Shown here one piece after another: positions 1 to 11,641 of a DNA stretch of 64,000 nucleotides. Where the stretch lies: the NCBI GenBank assembly GCA_003952965.2, contig CM025850.1, positions 34,513,204 to 34,577,203 of the forward strand. Reading direction: 5' to 3'. Each line of letters starts with the position of its first letter. Position 1 is the stretch's first letter. The translations under genes and the position numbers were made by a program. The notes beneath the pieces were generated by a model. The model searched no databases. It saw only the letters and a program-made list of their open reading frames with translations, and was not told the DNA's origin. Source of the DNA: Morella rubra (lineage: Eukaryota; Streptophyta; Magnoliopsida; Fagales; Myricaceae).

Positions 1-159
1 TTCATTTGTTGTCGGCAGCTTGGCCTGGGAGATTTGACCGACAGAAACACACCGTTTCGAGTCTCTATTGATGGGTATCAGCCAAAAAACGTCGCATGTG
101 GCTGGTGGCACACGCTACTGATGGCTGAGAGACCCCCTTTAAGTTCCAAGACAGTATAA
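1..159 (+). CDS. RCC1-repeat protein, 3' terminal exon (partial)
   Basis: Frame 1 is open from the window edge to TAA at 157-159. It encodes a classic RCC1 blade: QLGLGDLTDRNTP, then VSIDGYQPKNVACGWWHT, ending LLMAERPPLSSKTV. The G-D-x-x-x-x-x-x-P and V-A-C-G-x-x-H-T pattern is diagnostic of RCC1/UVR8-type beta-propellers. The first 18 bases end in cggcag and may be the tail of an intron, so the exon may start at 19. Only the last propeller repeat and a short tail are present. RCC1-like plant proteins range from chromatin-bound exchange factors to the UV-B receptor UVR8, and the specific member cannot be told from one repeat. The gene converges on the minus-strand bHLH gene, with stop codons only about 300 bases apart. 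Confidence 0.8.
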   Translation, partial: FICCRQLGLGDLTDRNTPFRVSIDGYQPKNVACGWWHTLLMAERPPLSSKTV

Positions 160-461
160 TAGGACAAATGGGTGACAGTTTTTTTAGGACAGTGGATTTG
201 TCAAGTGCACTAGGCTCTTTTAGGTACGAGGTACAATGTACATAAAACTCATGTGCACATGTTTTTATTCTTTTAGGAACCGATTCATCATTGACAGAAG
301 AACTGCATGACTTTGTCCAAAAACAATCACAGATTATGGCTAGACCTGTAACTTCTGTAATACAAAGACTGATGTAGATGAACTACCACTAGTGTCGGTG
401 CAGCGATATGGTCCTTAGATCATATAACACTACACACATATTCTTATAAAACGATAACGGT
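160..461. other. Convergent 3' region between RCC1-like and bHLH genes
   Basis: This short stretch separates two stop codons on opposite strands, so it must hold both 3' UTRs and polyadenylation signals. It is T-rich on the plus strand. I see no open frame or repeat of note. The two transcripts probably overlap in antisense orientation here; that is inference from spacing. Confidence 0.5.
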
Positions 462-3400
462 TCAAAACTTGCTTGAGATGGGTTTTCTTCTACACTGCCA
501 AAGATGCATAAGAGCCCAAAAAATATCCATCCTATGAAAGCCCTTCGGACCCTGTTCAACATCGAAAATAATAGTGTGAGAGAAACGTATATTTGCGGCA
601 TTTGTTGATAAGACCTGATCTGTTTAAATCATTACCTCAACGACAAAATGAGCCCAGGAATCGCTTCCGCGGTTGTCGGTTTTACCCTTCAAGATGGTGA
701 ATTCCAAACGTCGAATAACCTGAGCAATCTCCAAGAAGAGTCCGTGTTCATTGCATAGCATCTGCAATTGAATGGCTTATTAATTGGCATTGCATTGAAG
801 CAATGGCTACGATAAACTATTAGGAAGATAGGAAAGACCTCTATCAGCATGTGCCCCGGATATTCAAGATCCTCCACGATTATTGGGCATGATTGCAGTT
901 CTTCGCCAAGCTCGAGAGCCCAGCTAGTCCCATTTTGGCTACCATTTCTCGTTTCAGATGAACCCCAATTATTTGGATCAGCCACCTGCAAAGTATTTCA
1001 GTTCTGCTTGTCACTTCCATGCATATATAACGTTGTTTTTCGAAGTTCCCATAACCAGCAGACAAAGTAAATAGATAGAAATAAGTGTTTCAAGAGGCCT
1101 GGAAATACCGTAAAATTTGCAATATGCAAAAATAAGTACTAATCCCAAGTACATGACATTTTACAAGTTCTGGTCTAACTGGGGCAAATTATTGTACTAC
1201 CCATCGTCTCACAGCCTTGCCAAGCACGTGAATTCTTAACTTTCCGGATCAGTGATTTTTTGACTAATGGATTAGATTGTTGACTCACGACAATATTTTC
1301 TGTGTTTAACTGGTTCTGGTGCAATCAGATGCCAATTGATAGAAGCTATGTGGCAGGGAGCTTTACAAACTCCTAAACAGAGTCAAAGCTCTCCCATATG
1401 ATATAGAAGGCAAACCCCAATTCAACAATCATTTACCCCAACTTCGTTAAGAACCACCTCATTTACCAAACACATACACGGCACTGCTACCATATTTGCA
1501 CCCTCATAATTGTCCAGAGAATTTTGGCTTGAATCCTGTCATTTGTTTGGAAATGGAGTCATGACAATTGAAGACAACTGTCATTGATGCATAATGACTG
1601 AACTCCCTCCTCTTCTCTATTTAAAACCAATACAGCCTGTATACTCTTAATTTTATTCTAATCTATGACCCTCAACATCATTATTTCTAAGTTAGTTGAC
1701 ATATACATAGAAGTCACCCTCGAATTTTCCTGGTGTATGTTGTTGAAATAGAAGTCGCTTGTCCTCCCCAGATATTCCTAAGCGAAAACATTTCTTATAA
1801 AATAAATCCAGTAGATATCCTTTTTCTTAACATAATAACTGTAAATCTCTGAAAGAAAAAATTCTTTGTTTATAAAGGTGATTGATTTAAACAATTCTAC
1901 CAATACAAGTGAACTTCACATACCTTTCTTTGCGCCAGTTGCCTCAATTTCTCAGCCTGCTCAGTTATGCTTCTTAAATGCAACATATGCTTTACTGCTT
2001 GATCTAGGAGACCATCAATGCTAAACTGAAATTATATATATACACAAAAATAAACAACACTTAGATTAGACTGGATAGGAAAACACACAAGCAATTACCA
2101 ATTTGAAACGTTACAACCACTAACCCAGCAACTGCACTCACCTTTGCACCATTTGGGACAAGTTGTCGGAGCTCCTTTAGCCGATCCTGGATCATTTGCC
2201 TATCCCTTGGTCGTGGCTTTTGGTTTTCACCAACTCTGGCTCGTCTTTTGCTCACACTGGATAGCTTTGTTCCCTTTCTACGCTGCACACAGCCGTCATG
2301 TTTTTCTTGCTGCTGTTTATCCATTGATTTCCCACTGCTATTATCAGAAGAAACTGAACCATTGAAGGCACTTCTGTCCCTGGAAGCAAATGATGATCTA
2401 AGATGTCTCCATGGATCTGAATCATCATTCATCAAGGTGCTTGCTTCAGATTGACAATGTGACTGGAAAGAATCGGCACATTGTCCAGACAAGGTTGTAG
2501 ATGACCTAGCACTATTAGATCTATTAGTTAAAGTATCATCTAAACAGCTAGACACACTAGCAACTATAGCTTCCAAAAGGTAATCTGCATCGTCGTCGCC
2601 TTTGGCGCAGGACGCTGGCTCAGCAGCATCGACGAAATCTATATTGTGGGTTATACTTGACCTGCTGCATGAATCCTCAACTGAGAAAGATGACTCATAC
2701 AGGTTTTCATCAGCATGTCGCTGGAAAGCTTGTCCAAGTGCTTTGTGTAGCTCGGAATTTATGGGAAAACTAATTAAACTGCTCTCAGTGTTATGACCTG
2801 CATCATAAGCACTTGTCTCTCCAGGTATCATAAATACATCAGGTAAAGGGTTGATTCCATAGGAGGTCTCTTCAAACACCCCGTTCTTGTAGTTATTGAA
2901 TTGTGAATAACTCCGTGATTCATCCAGACAAGACAGTCCAAACAGCTTACTCTCTAACATCTCTAACTGGCTGGAATTTATAGATTGGTGAAGAGAAGTC
3001 GATAGATCGATGAGACCATTTGGTGAAACACCAGTAATATTTTTGTTTGCACCACCAAGAATTCTAGGAACGTCTGCTCTAGATACCTGAATTCCTTCTT
3101 GAACCATTGAGGCTGGCACAGCTTCATTCAAGGTTGACAATTTGTTGGTATAGGGTTTACTATGGCGGAAAGCATTCAAATCTTCAGCTTCCAGCACGCT
3201 AATGGTTAGGTCTGAGGGCTCCCTTAAGTTCTCCAGGACATCAGACATTATCAAGGATGATGTTTGAGATTGGATACCTTTGTTTGAGGTGAAAGGTACA
3301 TTAATCCCTGCAAAATTGTGAAGGATGTTGAATCTATCTCTAACATATGCAACCAGGGCCAGATCTTCAGAAACCTGAAATCGTGTAGAAGATGAAAACC

Positions 3401-5863
3401 ACACATAAGATGAAAACATGGAGACAGATGGAAATGATAAAGGAAAAGGAAGCATATGAAAATAGTGCTTTCCCTCCATTGGTTTTGTGTCCCTTTTTTT
3501 CTTTTTGAGGATTGACTGTTTTGTTTTTTTTTTTTTTTTTTTTTTTGGGGGGGGAGGGGTGGTGTGGTGGTTGGGAAGGCGGAGATGAGGGAGGAAGATA
3601 TCAAAGGCATGTTTATGAGTCACGTCAATCCTAACAATGTGATTGGTGCAACTTTGAACTCTTAGACTTAAATTCTAGACTGTTTACATTGCTCTTATAG
3701 GTCACAAGTAGTGGCCTGTGACACAATACTATAAAAGGTGGTACTAGATTTATTTTAACCCCGAATCACTACATTCAATAGATGAAGTTGAGAATGAATA
3801 CGCACCCATTCCAATGAGCCAAGCTGTAGCACACCATATGGAGCTACAGGTACCAGCAAAATAGTCTGCATAACATCAACAATAAGTTCATTCCCGTTTC
3901 TAAAGAATAGTTCAATTTCATCGTTCTTACTAATTACCCAAAAGCAAAAGCTTATCCATGTGTGGAAACAATAGAATATGGAATTTGAGTCACCATAGTT
4001 TGTAGTTGGCCTAATATGTGCACCAGGGCAGAGACAACAAATGGAATTTGACGGGTTGGTAATATAATTCAAAATGGTGTTACCTTGATGCCTGCTGCAA
4101 ATTGAGGTAGCCATTCATCTGGATACTATCAGTGGAAACAATTGCAGTTGTGAGGTATTCTCTACGGTACTTACAGAAGCATCAAGAAACTATTTTTAGA
4201 TCAGCTATATTATTAGAAACTCACCTCAGGAACCAACCTAGAGTTGATTTCACTAGAAGAACCGTACTTGGAGAGAACCCAGCAATGGTTCCCTGTATAT
4301 GCAACTTCACCAACAACCCTGATGCATTTTAGAGATGAAGTCCAATTGTCACTACTTAGAATTTCATGCTTCATAGCAAAAAACAACACTTTTAAGCATA
4401 CTATCTAGCTTATTATTATCTTTCTAACAAACAACAACTGGTATTTTGTAAATGTTGCACAGAGAGAAAGAGAGAGGGAGAGAATGAGAGAGATCTAGAG
4501 ATTTGCAGGATTCTAACTTGAGGACTAGTAGGCATACAGAAACACAAGTTAATGGCATAGGGGGGGAATGGGAGAAGGATCAAAAAATTGAAGCCTTCGT
4601 CCTAGAGACTTCCACTCAAGAAGAATTGATGCATAAAACATTACGTAGATACTTAATCCCATCTCTCCGAACATAGATTCTGTCAAAATGTACATCTATT
4701 TGATTCATTGGACATTTCATGATAAGGGAAAGCACAAGGTAGTACCCCTCTCCCATGGCATACTGACGAAATGACATATCAGCTAGTGCTAGTCCAATTT
4801 GATATCCGAGTCCAGCACCATCAACTACATTAGTTTCACATGTTGAGGAGAATATCTCGTTATCATCTTCGAAGCAAATGTCATCTGACATATTCTCCAC
4901 AGGTTCTCTTGGTTTTCCATAATCACAATACCCATCTTCCCAGGTCAAAATCCTGAAATATCAAGGGAAGTCACATCATACTGGAGACATCAACAAGATT
5001 GCTACACACACAACAGACCCAAAATACACACAGGAAACAACTTGCTATCCTGGGAAGAATACATGCTATAGAAAGGAGTAATAGAAAAAACAAGAAAGCT
5101 GCATTTGATTCATGGAACTTGCCAGCAAAACCAGAAACTGACTCATGCAATTTCCTTGCCATGAAGACTTAATGTAAAATGTCATCGTGTTACAGACCTT
5201 ATTGTACTCAAACAAAGGGCTAATAATTTGATCCATTTAGAACCTTAGAAACATGATGTTACGCTCTGCTGCAGCAACAGAAATAATATTGAAGCCCGGG
5301 AAAATGAATTTCTTATTATAAGACCTTGAGTCCACAATAACCACATGTTCAAAGTATCAGTATGGCTCTTCAAGAAACAACCTTGAATTCAGGAACGTCC
5401 TTAGTCATAACTAGTTTCATCTCCTCTCAACATGTAGAAATTGGAAACCCTTCTTCCGTGTCCCTTGATTCTAGCCATTGCGTTTTCAATTCCTAATCTA
5501 TGCTCATTATTTCTAGCCGTTGCAATGCGATGTTGAGTGCGATTTAAGATCTCATCAGTGATGAATGAATAAGTAGATTAACATGCTGAGGCAAGAAAGC
5601 CACTCATATTGATGGAAATATTTAGACACTGCTTTACTTTAAGACAAAAACACACAAAAAATAGAGAAAAGGTGACAAAATAAGAACTAAAAAGACTCAA
5701 TAAAACTAGTTAGAACCCAAATAAAAGCCCACCCCTGAGTCATAAGTAGCTGAAGAGGAACTCACGTTTGGCTCTGGTGCTTCAGCTTCCAAAATACCGC
5801 ATATTTCCAATGCGAATTGCTGCAAAAACTTTTCAACAGCTGCATCAAAGCAGTACTACCCAT
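462..5863 (-). CDS. LHW-type bHLH transcription factor (EMB1444/bHLH155-like), complete, 10 exons
   Basis: Exons, in order of transcription: 5863-5766, 4952-4746, 4318-4225, 4125-4084, 3865-3806, 3374-2142, 2025-1924, 985-839, 761-636, 551-462. All junctions are GT-AG, phases match, and the sum is 2199 nt (732 residues). The N-terminus has the family's MYC-N/GAF-like domain: LKSFCSNSHWKYAVFWKLKH (exon 1), LTWEDGYCDY (exon 2), VAYTGNHCW (exon 3), TILLVPVAPYGVLQLGSLE (exon 5). A long Ser/Asn/Asp-rich middle follows. The basic-helix region sits near residues 545-612: SVSKRRARVGENQKPRPRDR, RLKELRQLVPNGAK, then SIDGLLDQAVKHMLHLRS. A C-terminal ACT-like segment runs from about 620 to 703 (CPIIVEDLEYPGHMLIE, NEHGLFLEIAQVIRRL). 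LHW proteins pair with TMO5-type bHLHs in vascular and root development. This looks closest to the EMB1444/bHLH155 subgroup; the exact orthologue is uncertain. Confidence 0.93.
3524..3554 (+). repeat. Poly-T/poly-G tract in bHLH intron 5
   Basis: About 23 T are followed directly by 8 G. The tract lies between exons 5 and 6 of the bHLH gene, read as C8A23 on the coding strand. It is a simple-sequence tract prone to length change and sequencing error. Confidence 0.9.
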
Positions 5864-6780
5864 TGCTTGACACACAATGAAATTACAAAGCTAATTAAAG
5901 AACTCTTAGCCAAAGTACCACAAAGAAAACTCTCCGTCTCTCCCTAGCTGCCTCTGTATGAACCTCGGCCCGCCTGTTTTATCCGCAAACCCGCTCTTCG
6001 TTTTATCGGAGGCCCTGTTGACCCAATAAGCAAAACGCCCATCGCGAGAAACTTCCCTCTCACTATCAGAGATTGAGTAGCAGAAATCGACGTGATTCGT
6101 AATTTTACAACAGTTGGAAACTGCTAAGAATAATATATTGGACTTTTGGGGACGAGTACCCCATGAAATTCCGACAACTTTGGACAAAGAACACAAAAAG
6201 ATTCACGACGTATTGGCTTCAGAGGAGGAAAGGAAGAGCTTTAACAGATTCTGATTATTCAGAAATAAGAACCTTAAACAAGCTCAACCTTTTATTCTCC
6301 TGTATCACGAGGTCAATGTAACACCAGAGCTGAAGCACGTTTTGCAATTCAATTCTCTGTACACAAAAGCGAAAAGAAACAACCAAAATCAGCTCCTAAC
6401 ACATAGTTCAAGAAACAAATATTTTGCTCTGTTTGGTTGCTGTGAAACTTAAGAAAAAGGAAACAAGAAATCTGCTTTACTAAGCTCAGCACAACCGAGC
6501 AGCTTGATAAAACTCGAGTTTTCCAATCGTTTTCCCCGCAACCAACCTCAGGTTCAGAAGGTTAACGTACCTACAATGAAGAAATACCGATGCTTCGTTG
6601 TTCTTAACTACTCGTAGTACTTAACTGAACGTCAAATCAGAGATATTCACGATTATCGAATTCGTTGGCCTCCATGTCCCTTTCTCTTGTCTGTAGAAAT
6701 GGATATGATCTGAGGAAAAGAAAACTCAAGACAGTGAGGTTGTTTGAGTGGCAAATTGGCGTTTCCCACTCTCAACGATA
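5864..6780 (-). other. bHLH 5' leader with short upstream ORFs and possible leader intron
   Basis: Between the TATA box and the start codon at 5861-5863 lie about 900 bases. On the minus strand I see several short upstream ATG frames, among them 12 codons beginning near 6676, a 19-residue frame beginning MGYSSPKV near 6165, and a frame beginning MGVLLIGSTGPP near 6040. A plausible leader intron (donor GTACGT just below 6571, acceptor TGTACAG just above 6356) would remove about 214 bases. Conserved peptide uORFs are known in this bHLH family, but I could not match any frame here to one. Translational control is therefore only a possibility. Confidence 0.4.
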
Positions 6781-6806
6781 CTCGAACCGGCTTGTACCCA
6801 GCCGCC

Positions 6807-6814
6807 TTTATATA
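6807..6814 (-). promoter_or_regulatory. TATA box of the bHLH gene
   Basis: The minus strand reads TATATAAA within a GC-richer context (GGGTAATATATAAAGGCGGC). It lies about 940 bases upstream of the bHLH start codon. No other gene on this strand is nearby, so this is the best candidate core promoter. Confidence 0.5.
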
Positions 6815-7725
6815 TTACCCCAGCCACCCGTTTCGGGTCATGTCCTAACTGCTCTCTCGCTCAGTTTCCGGATTTCAAAATTGTCCAAAGTCGGATTTTA
6901 TAAATCGGTCGGGTTACAATGGGATTCCGGGCCCACTAACTGGTTAAAAGTTGGCACTGCCCCTACCCTAAGCGAGTATAATATGGGGATGTTGTACGTG
7001 AAGCTGAAGCGCGTGGGGCTAATCTCTACGGACTTTGTTCCCTCGACCAAATTAATTATGTTTCTTCACCGTCCTTTCTAAATTTTCAACCCATCGTCCT
7101 TTTTCTATTGATTGTCCAAAATATATCACATAATTAAATGTGGGAACAGGGTGATCTCAGACTTCAAGAAAACTAAATTCTATAAACAGTTCTGAGATCA
7201 TTCAAATAAAGTGGACTGGAGTTAAGTTCATTTATTTAATAAATTTTGTATATTTATTAAACAAACCATATTCTTGAAATCTTAGCTCGACTTGTGTAAA
7301 AGTAAATAAATCCCAATACCAATTTTTTTTCTTTCTAAATAATGAGAATATTTAAAATACTTAAACGGGTGAGAAATAATCATCTTCTTGATATATTCTG
7401 CTTAAATTCTGCCAAATAAAAGTATATATATTTATATTTATATTTGCACGTTTACAGAGATATAATATTTATGTTTGAGATAAAGAGTCATATATGATCA
7501 TTAAAAATATAAGATCCATTAATTATGGTTTTTTAATTTCATGAATATGATTTACTTGATTAACTTAGATTGACAATAATAACAAGATAATTAATAATTA
7601 ATACAAGCTTAATATTTCAAGTTTGAGAAAAACATTTGCCTTTTATGTAGAAATGATAGATTAATTACGTATATATGGACAAGCTTAATAATAGATTAAT
7701 ATATATTATTAAACTTTATTAAAAG

Positions 7726-7780
7726 AAAAAAAAAAAAAAAAAAGAGAGAGAGAGCAATATATATATATATATATATATAT
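7726..7780. repeat. Compound microsatellite A(n)-(GA)n-(TA)n
   Basis: A run of about 18 A is followed by GAGAGAGAGA and then about 12 TA units. It is perfect enough to be polymorphic. Confidence 0.9.
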
Positions 7781-8840
7781 GCCAAGGCCGGTGTTAGTAG
7801 ACACGTAGGTGTGAAAAGAAGGTTTGAACCACCCTTTTGACAAAATGAAAGAGAAAAAAAGTATAACCCTATAATAACAATGGGAGGATCCATCCTCTCC
7901 TGCATGACGTACCATCGATGAAGTTCTCTATATCCCTTTTCTTCTCTGGGGTGATTGTTTTCTTGCTTAGCTCTTTATTCTTAAAGTGTGTGGGACACCG
8001 TTTAAACCTTAAACGTACTTAGAGTGATGAATAGGAAAAAAAAAAATTACGAACAACTTAACACATCCTAATGTGGAAATCTTAATACAAATCTTAACCC
8101 AATCAATGAATTGAATCTCTATAGATATGCAATTCATCAATCAGCTCTATGATCAATCAATAATCAATCTATTTAATCGAATTAATCAATTCTAAGATCA
8201 TCTAGATTTTACCTTAAACACTTGGAGTGCAAAATAATCTTGTATTAATTTTTTGAACCAAGATTCACACTCAACAAATCAAAACTCGAAATTAATTAAA
8301 TCAATCAATCACCTTTACTACGTAACAAGCCTCGAAAGAAGCTATTCGAATAACATACCCGAACTGGTACCAAGTGGTAGATTCAAAACTTCTAAATCTT
8401 TCTCTTCAATGAATTCTGAACAAAGCAAACTTACTTCTTGTTGATTGGAACTCCAATTCTTCAAATACCAGAACTTCGATATTTATCTACTATAACAACA
8501 GGATTTTGTTGCAGTGATTGAGTTTCTTTTTTAAACAAGAGAGAGACAATCGTATAATCTTGATTCTTCAAATTTCCAAGAACGTCACCTTCAAAATCTC
8601 TCGAATAAGTGCCCTCGAACGTTTCTAGAATATCTCTTTTCTGTTTTTGCCGAGGTCTACATCTCCAGCAACTAAAAAACAACCTTTATCAAGCTGGGTA
8701 AATGAAAGATGTCAATTACTTGTTTTTTATTGCGTCAAAACTTGAGCCTCAGACATGATACAACATAATTTTGTCAGGCTCACCATAAGCTAGCCCAATA
8801 AACTGGAACCACTTTAGTCAGTATGTAACTTTCAGTTTTA

Positions 8841-9016
8841 AGTGTCTAAGCATTAAAATTTTAGGGTGCTAGTTGGTAAAAAAGTGAAGAGAGCGATTAT
8901 TTAAATAAATTTTTTATATTTATTTATAGTGAAAAGTATTGATTTAATAAAGAGAGAGAACTTTTTTTTAGTTATTTTATTAGTGTCAGTGCTCAAAATT
9001 TTGGCACCCAAACACC
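8841..9016. repeat. MITE-like element, copy A
   Basis: The right end reads CAAAATTTTGGCACCCAAACACC. The interior carries TTGGTAAAAAAGTGAAGAGAG, TTTTTTATATTTATT, GTGAAAAGTATTGATTTAAT and an AGAGAGAGA run. The same landmarks occur in the same order in copies near 40.2 and 46.2 kb. The left end is diverged (AGTGTCTAAGCATTAAAATTTT). It is short, non-coding and has complementary ends, as in non-autonomous DNA transposons. The superfamily is not assigned. Confidence 0.6.
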
Positions 9017-9477
9017 ACTGCATATTCTCTTGATCAAACTCATTCAGGACAACGTTTCTTTATTTAACACTTGATACGAAACAAAACCAACACATAAATA
9101 TTTAGAAACTAACAAAATGAAACCAAATTAATTAAGCTCTTCAGAATTAACTGGCAGGATTCATTGAAACAGAGATGAAGTTCTACGCAATTGCTTACAT
9201 AAACTCGATTGATATTATAACTCTAATCCTTTCGTTAAGGGACGAATCAATAAATATATTATAAGAGCTAACAATGCACTTTGTTTTGTCGCAAAGGATG
9301 CCACATACACTGAAATAGTTGTCATATAACCTCTGACTTCAAGTTACAGTACTATATATGTTTTATACTCTTGACAGCTTATAAACAACATTAATCCAAT
9401 ATTTCAACTACAATTTTGTATCCTCTCCCCCTTAAATTCCCTCAATAATCATCCTGTAACGATTAAGAATACATATT

Positions 9478-9528
9478 TACATACGTATACATACATACAT
9501 ACATACATAAATACATATACATACATAA

Positions 9529-9562
<34 letters not shown>
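9478..9562. repeat. (ATAC)n / (AT)n compound microsatellite
   Basis: ATAC/ATACATAA units are followed by about 14 AT units. Confidence 0.9.
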
Positions 9563-9567
<5 letters not shown>

Positions 9568-10435
9568 TTATTATACTTTTGTCACCTCAAGACTCGAACA
9601 ATAACGAAAAGGGGTGCAGATGTTAATTGTCTCTACTAATTAGAATGACATTGAAAGCATTGACCAAAAGAAAATGACCTTAACGAATTTGTGGCAGAGT
9701 CAACCAATCAAATAGGGCCACCAAATTATTAATTATGGTGGGTCGAGTAGTACGTATCTATTATTGTCCGACAATAGCATTAACAAAGGTGGGTTTGGAA
9801 GCTTGCCGAGTACTTTGAATTTGCTAATTGAGAGAACAATGCCAAAACCTTTCCTATAAACCAAAAAGTCAATTTGATAGCGTATCACCGAGAGCCGCCC
9901 CAATCGCAATCGAGATCCGACGTCGAGAGTGACTGCCTGGATGTTGAATTTATTTGACATATATATGCCTGATCATCGGCCTACTAGCGAGGATTATTAA
10001 TAAAGTTTCATCTGCAGATGGAAAGCCCGAAGGACGTTGTCAATCCAAAACAAGAAGGCAGAAATATTATAAGCAAATCCTGAAACGGTGGCGGCCATTG
10101 GCTGCCTTGTAAAGCCTGTAATCGACCAGAAGATATATACCAGATTCAAAGGGGCAAACATAGAACACGCAAAGCAAAACCTAAAGAAGAACTATTTTTG
10201 GAATTATCTGGGACAACCGAGTTCTGGCTTAAGGGATTATTAATACATCTACTAGAACTGGTTACAAGGTTCCGACGTTTTATTATCAACAGATCTAATA
10301 TTTTTCCTTTTTCCAGAGCATAACACCAAACATAATTCAAACTTTGACATTGATAATTTGACTACGCACGGCTTCCTAATGGGATTCCGAATCGGCAGGT
10401 TAGGTTGAAACCTTTCAAGGAACATGCAATATACA

Positions 10436-10907
10436 ATGGGATTGGATTCGGTGTTGAGTTGATGGGTGCGAAGCGTGTAAAAAGAGGGCTGAGATTTTAA
10501 ATCTCAGATCTGATGGTCAAGAAATGGACACCTCATTTAATGAGGTGGGAGGGAAAATAAAGTCGAAAAACTCAGCTTGGCTAAACAGTCGGCTTGTTTT
10601 TTTTTTCTTTCTTTCTTTTTCCCCTTATCTTCCGCAACATGCAAGAGGGTCTATGCAACCTTCTGCAAGCCGACTCTTTTCCCTGCAATACACTCTCTCT
10701 CTCTCCAAATTTTTGTCCAAAAATTTTTCCCCTAAAATCTACCGCGCGTTCGTCTTCATCATCTTCATCCTCTCCCCCAAACGATATGGACAGAATCGAG
10801 GTCTCCAATCTCAATCGCCAATTCCTCTTCAAGTACTTTGTTAGTTTTCTATCTTTCTTTTTCCTCTCTTTTGTTTTGGTTTTATCTGAATCGAAGTTTA
10901 TTTGTTT
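10436..10907 (+). repeat. Inverted duplication, arm A (ECR1 5' fragment)
   Basis: This about 470-base segment recurs in reverse orientation at 14427-14885. Both arms start at a GGGATTGGATTCGGTG motif, continue through GAGATTTTAAATCTCAGAT, a T-rich tract, CTTCCGCAACA and CTCTCTCCAAATTTTTGTCC, and include the E1-type exon (MDRIEVSNLNRQFLF) plus the start of its intron (GTACTTTGTTA). They stop matching just after TCGAAGTTTATTTGTTT. By eye identity is about 85-90 percent with several indels. The arms enclose about 3.5 kb. Confidence 0.9.
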
Positions 10908-11256
10908 ATCAGGTGAGATTAGCAAAGCGATGGATGTTACAAGAGCAGATGAAGCTCTAGCCATTGCAGCAAAGGGGTTTAAGACACGGGAGTTGAAGCA
11001 TCGAGACAACAAGCGATTGAAGAGTGCAATTGAACTCAGGAAAAAGTCAAGGTTGGTCACAAGAGTAGCACTGCTACAGTGTCCCAACCAGTTGCTCGCC
11101 ACTTGCAGTTAGAGGATGATTCAAAGGTACATTCTCATACCTTTTTACTTTAATTTCATCTTACATACCCATAGTCAGAAATGTTATTTTTTTTTATTCC
11201 TTCTCAGGTATCAAGCGATGATGAGAGCATTCCTAATGTGGACGATATAGAAGCCT
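10786..11256 (+). pseudogene. Chimeric fragment: ECR1 exon joined to 3' exons of an unidentified gene
   Basis: An ECR1-type exon (10786-10832, MDRIEVSNLNRQFLF) is followed by a short intron-like stretch and then by exons of another gene. That part reads EISKAMDVTRADEALAIAAK and then KHRDNKRLKSAIELRKKS. After a one-base frame change near 11053 it continues HKSSTATVSQPVARHLQLED. A GTACATT...CTCAG intron follows (11133-11208), and the exon ends SSDDESIPNVDDIEA before TAG at about 11256. If the first intron (10833-10912) is spliced, the join gives an immediate TGA. If it is retained, one frame stays open to 11112. I do not recognise the second gene. The phase clash and frameshift argue for a non-functional chimera, though transcription cannot be excluded. 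Confidence 0.6.
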
Positions 11257-11641
11257 AGACAACTTCTAGGATCATCAGTTGTATTGGGTTTGCTTTTTGA
11301 AAAATATTTGATTTTTTGTACACAATAGTGTTGGATTGTATGTAGGTAGTTTGGAATCTTTTGAGTTTATTGGTTAATGAGACTTTCTTGTTATTATATA
11401 TCTTTTGCATATTTATTACAAGTAGAACCATCCGTAGAATTTTGAAAGTTATGATCTCCATCTTCTTAGAGGGATTTTCAGGCTACTCAAAAAGGTCTAA
11501 CGTTTGGCAATTCTGTTTTTGAAATGTAATATTCAAGTGAATATAGTATAGGAAAGGAAAGGGGGGGAAGGGTTCTCTTTGTTTAATAGGTAGCTGCTAA
11601 TTTGGTTTCTAACTTGAATGCTGAATGGGATTAAGATCCAT

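Larger units (their letters stand above)
6820..10435. other. AT-rich intergenic spacer
   Basis: No open frame here resembles a known protein. The content is poly-A/T runs, microsatellites at 7726-7780 and 9478-9562, and one MITE-like element (8841-9016). The short frames that exist are low complexity or carry no motif. Confidence 0.6.

Noticed and set aside
290..310. Short match to the start of miR156 (TGACAGAAGA)
   Set aside because: Only ten bases match and no hairpin surrounds it.
3251..3610. Extra minus-strand frames and a long N-terminal extension of the bHLH exon
   Set aside because: They read through the intron and the poly-T/G tract. The acceptor at 3375-3377 starts the true exon at VSEDLALV.
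6665..7081. 138-codon plus-strand frame next to the bHLH gene
   Set aside because: It overlaps the promoter and leader of the minus-strand bHLH gene, shows no domain and has no splice partner.
9478..9562. CRISPR-like regular repeat
   Set aside because: This is a simple ATAC/AT microsatellite without spacers; no CRISPR is expected in a plant nucleus.
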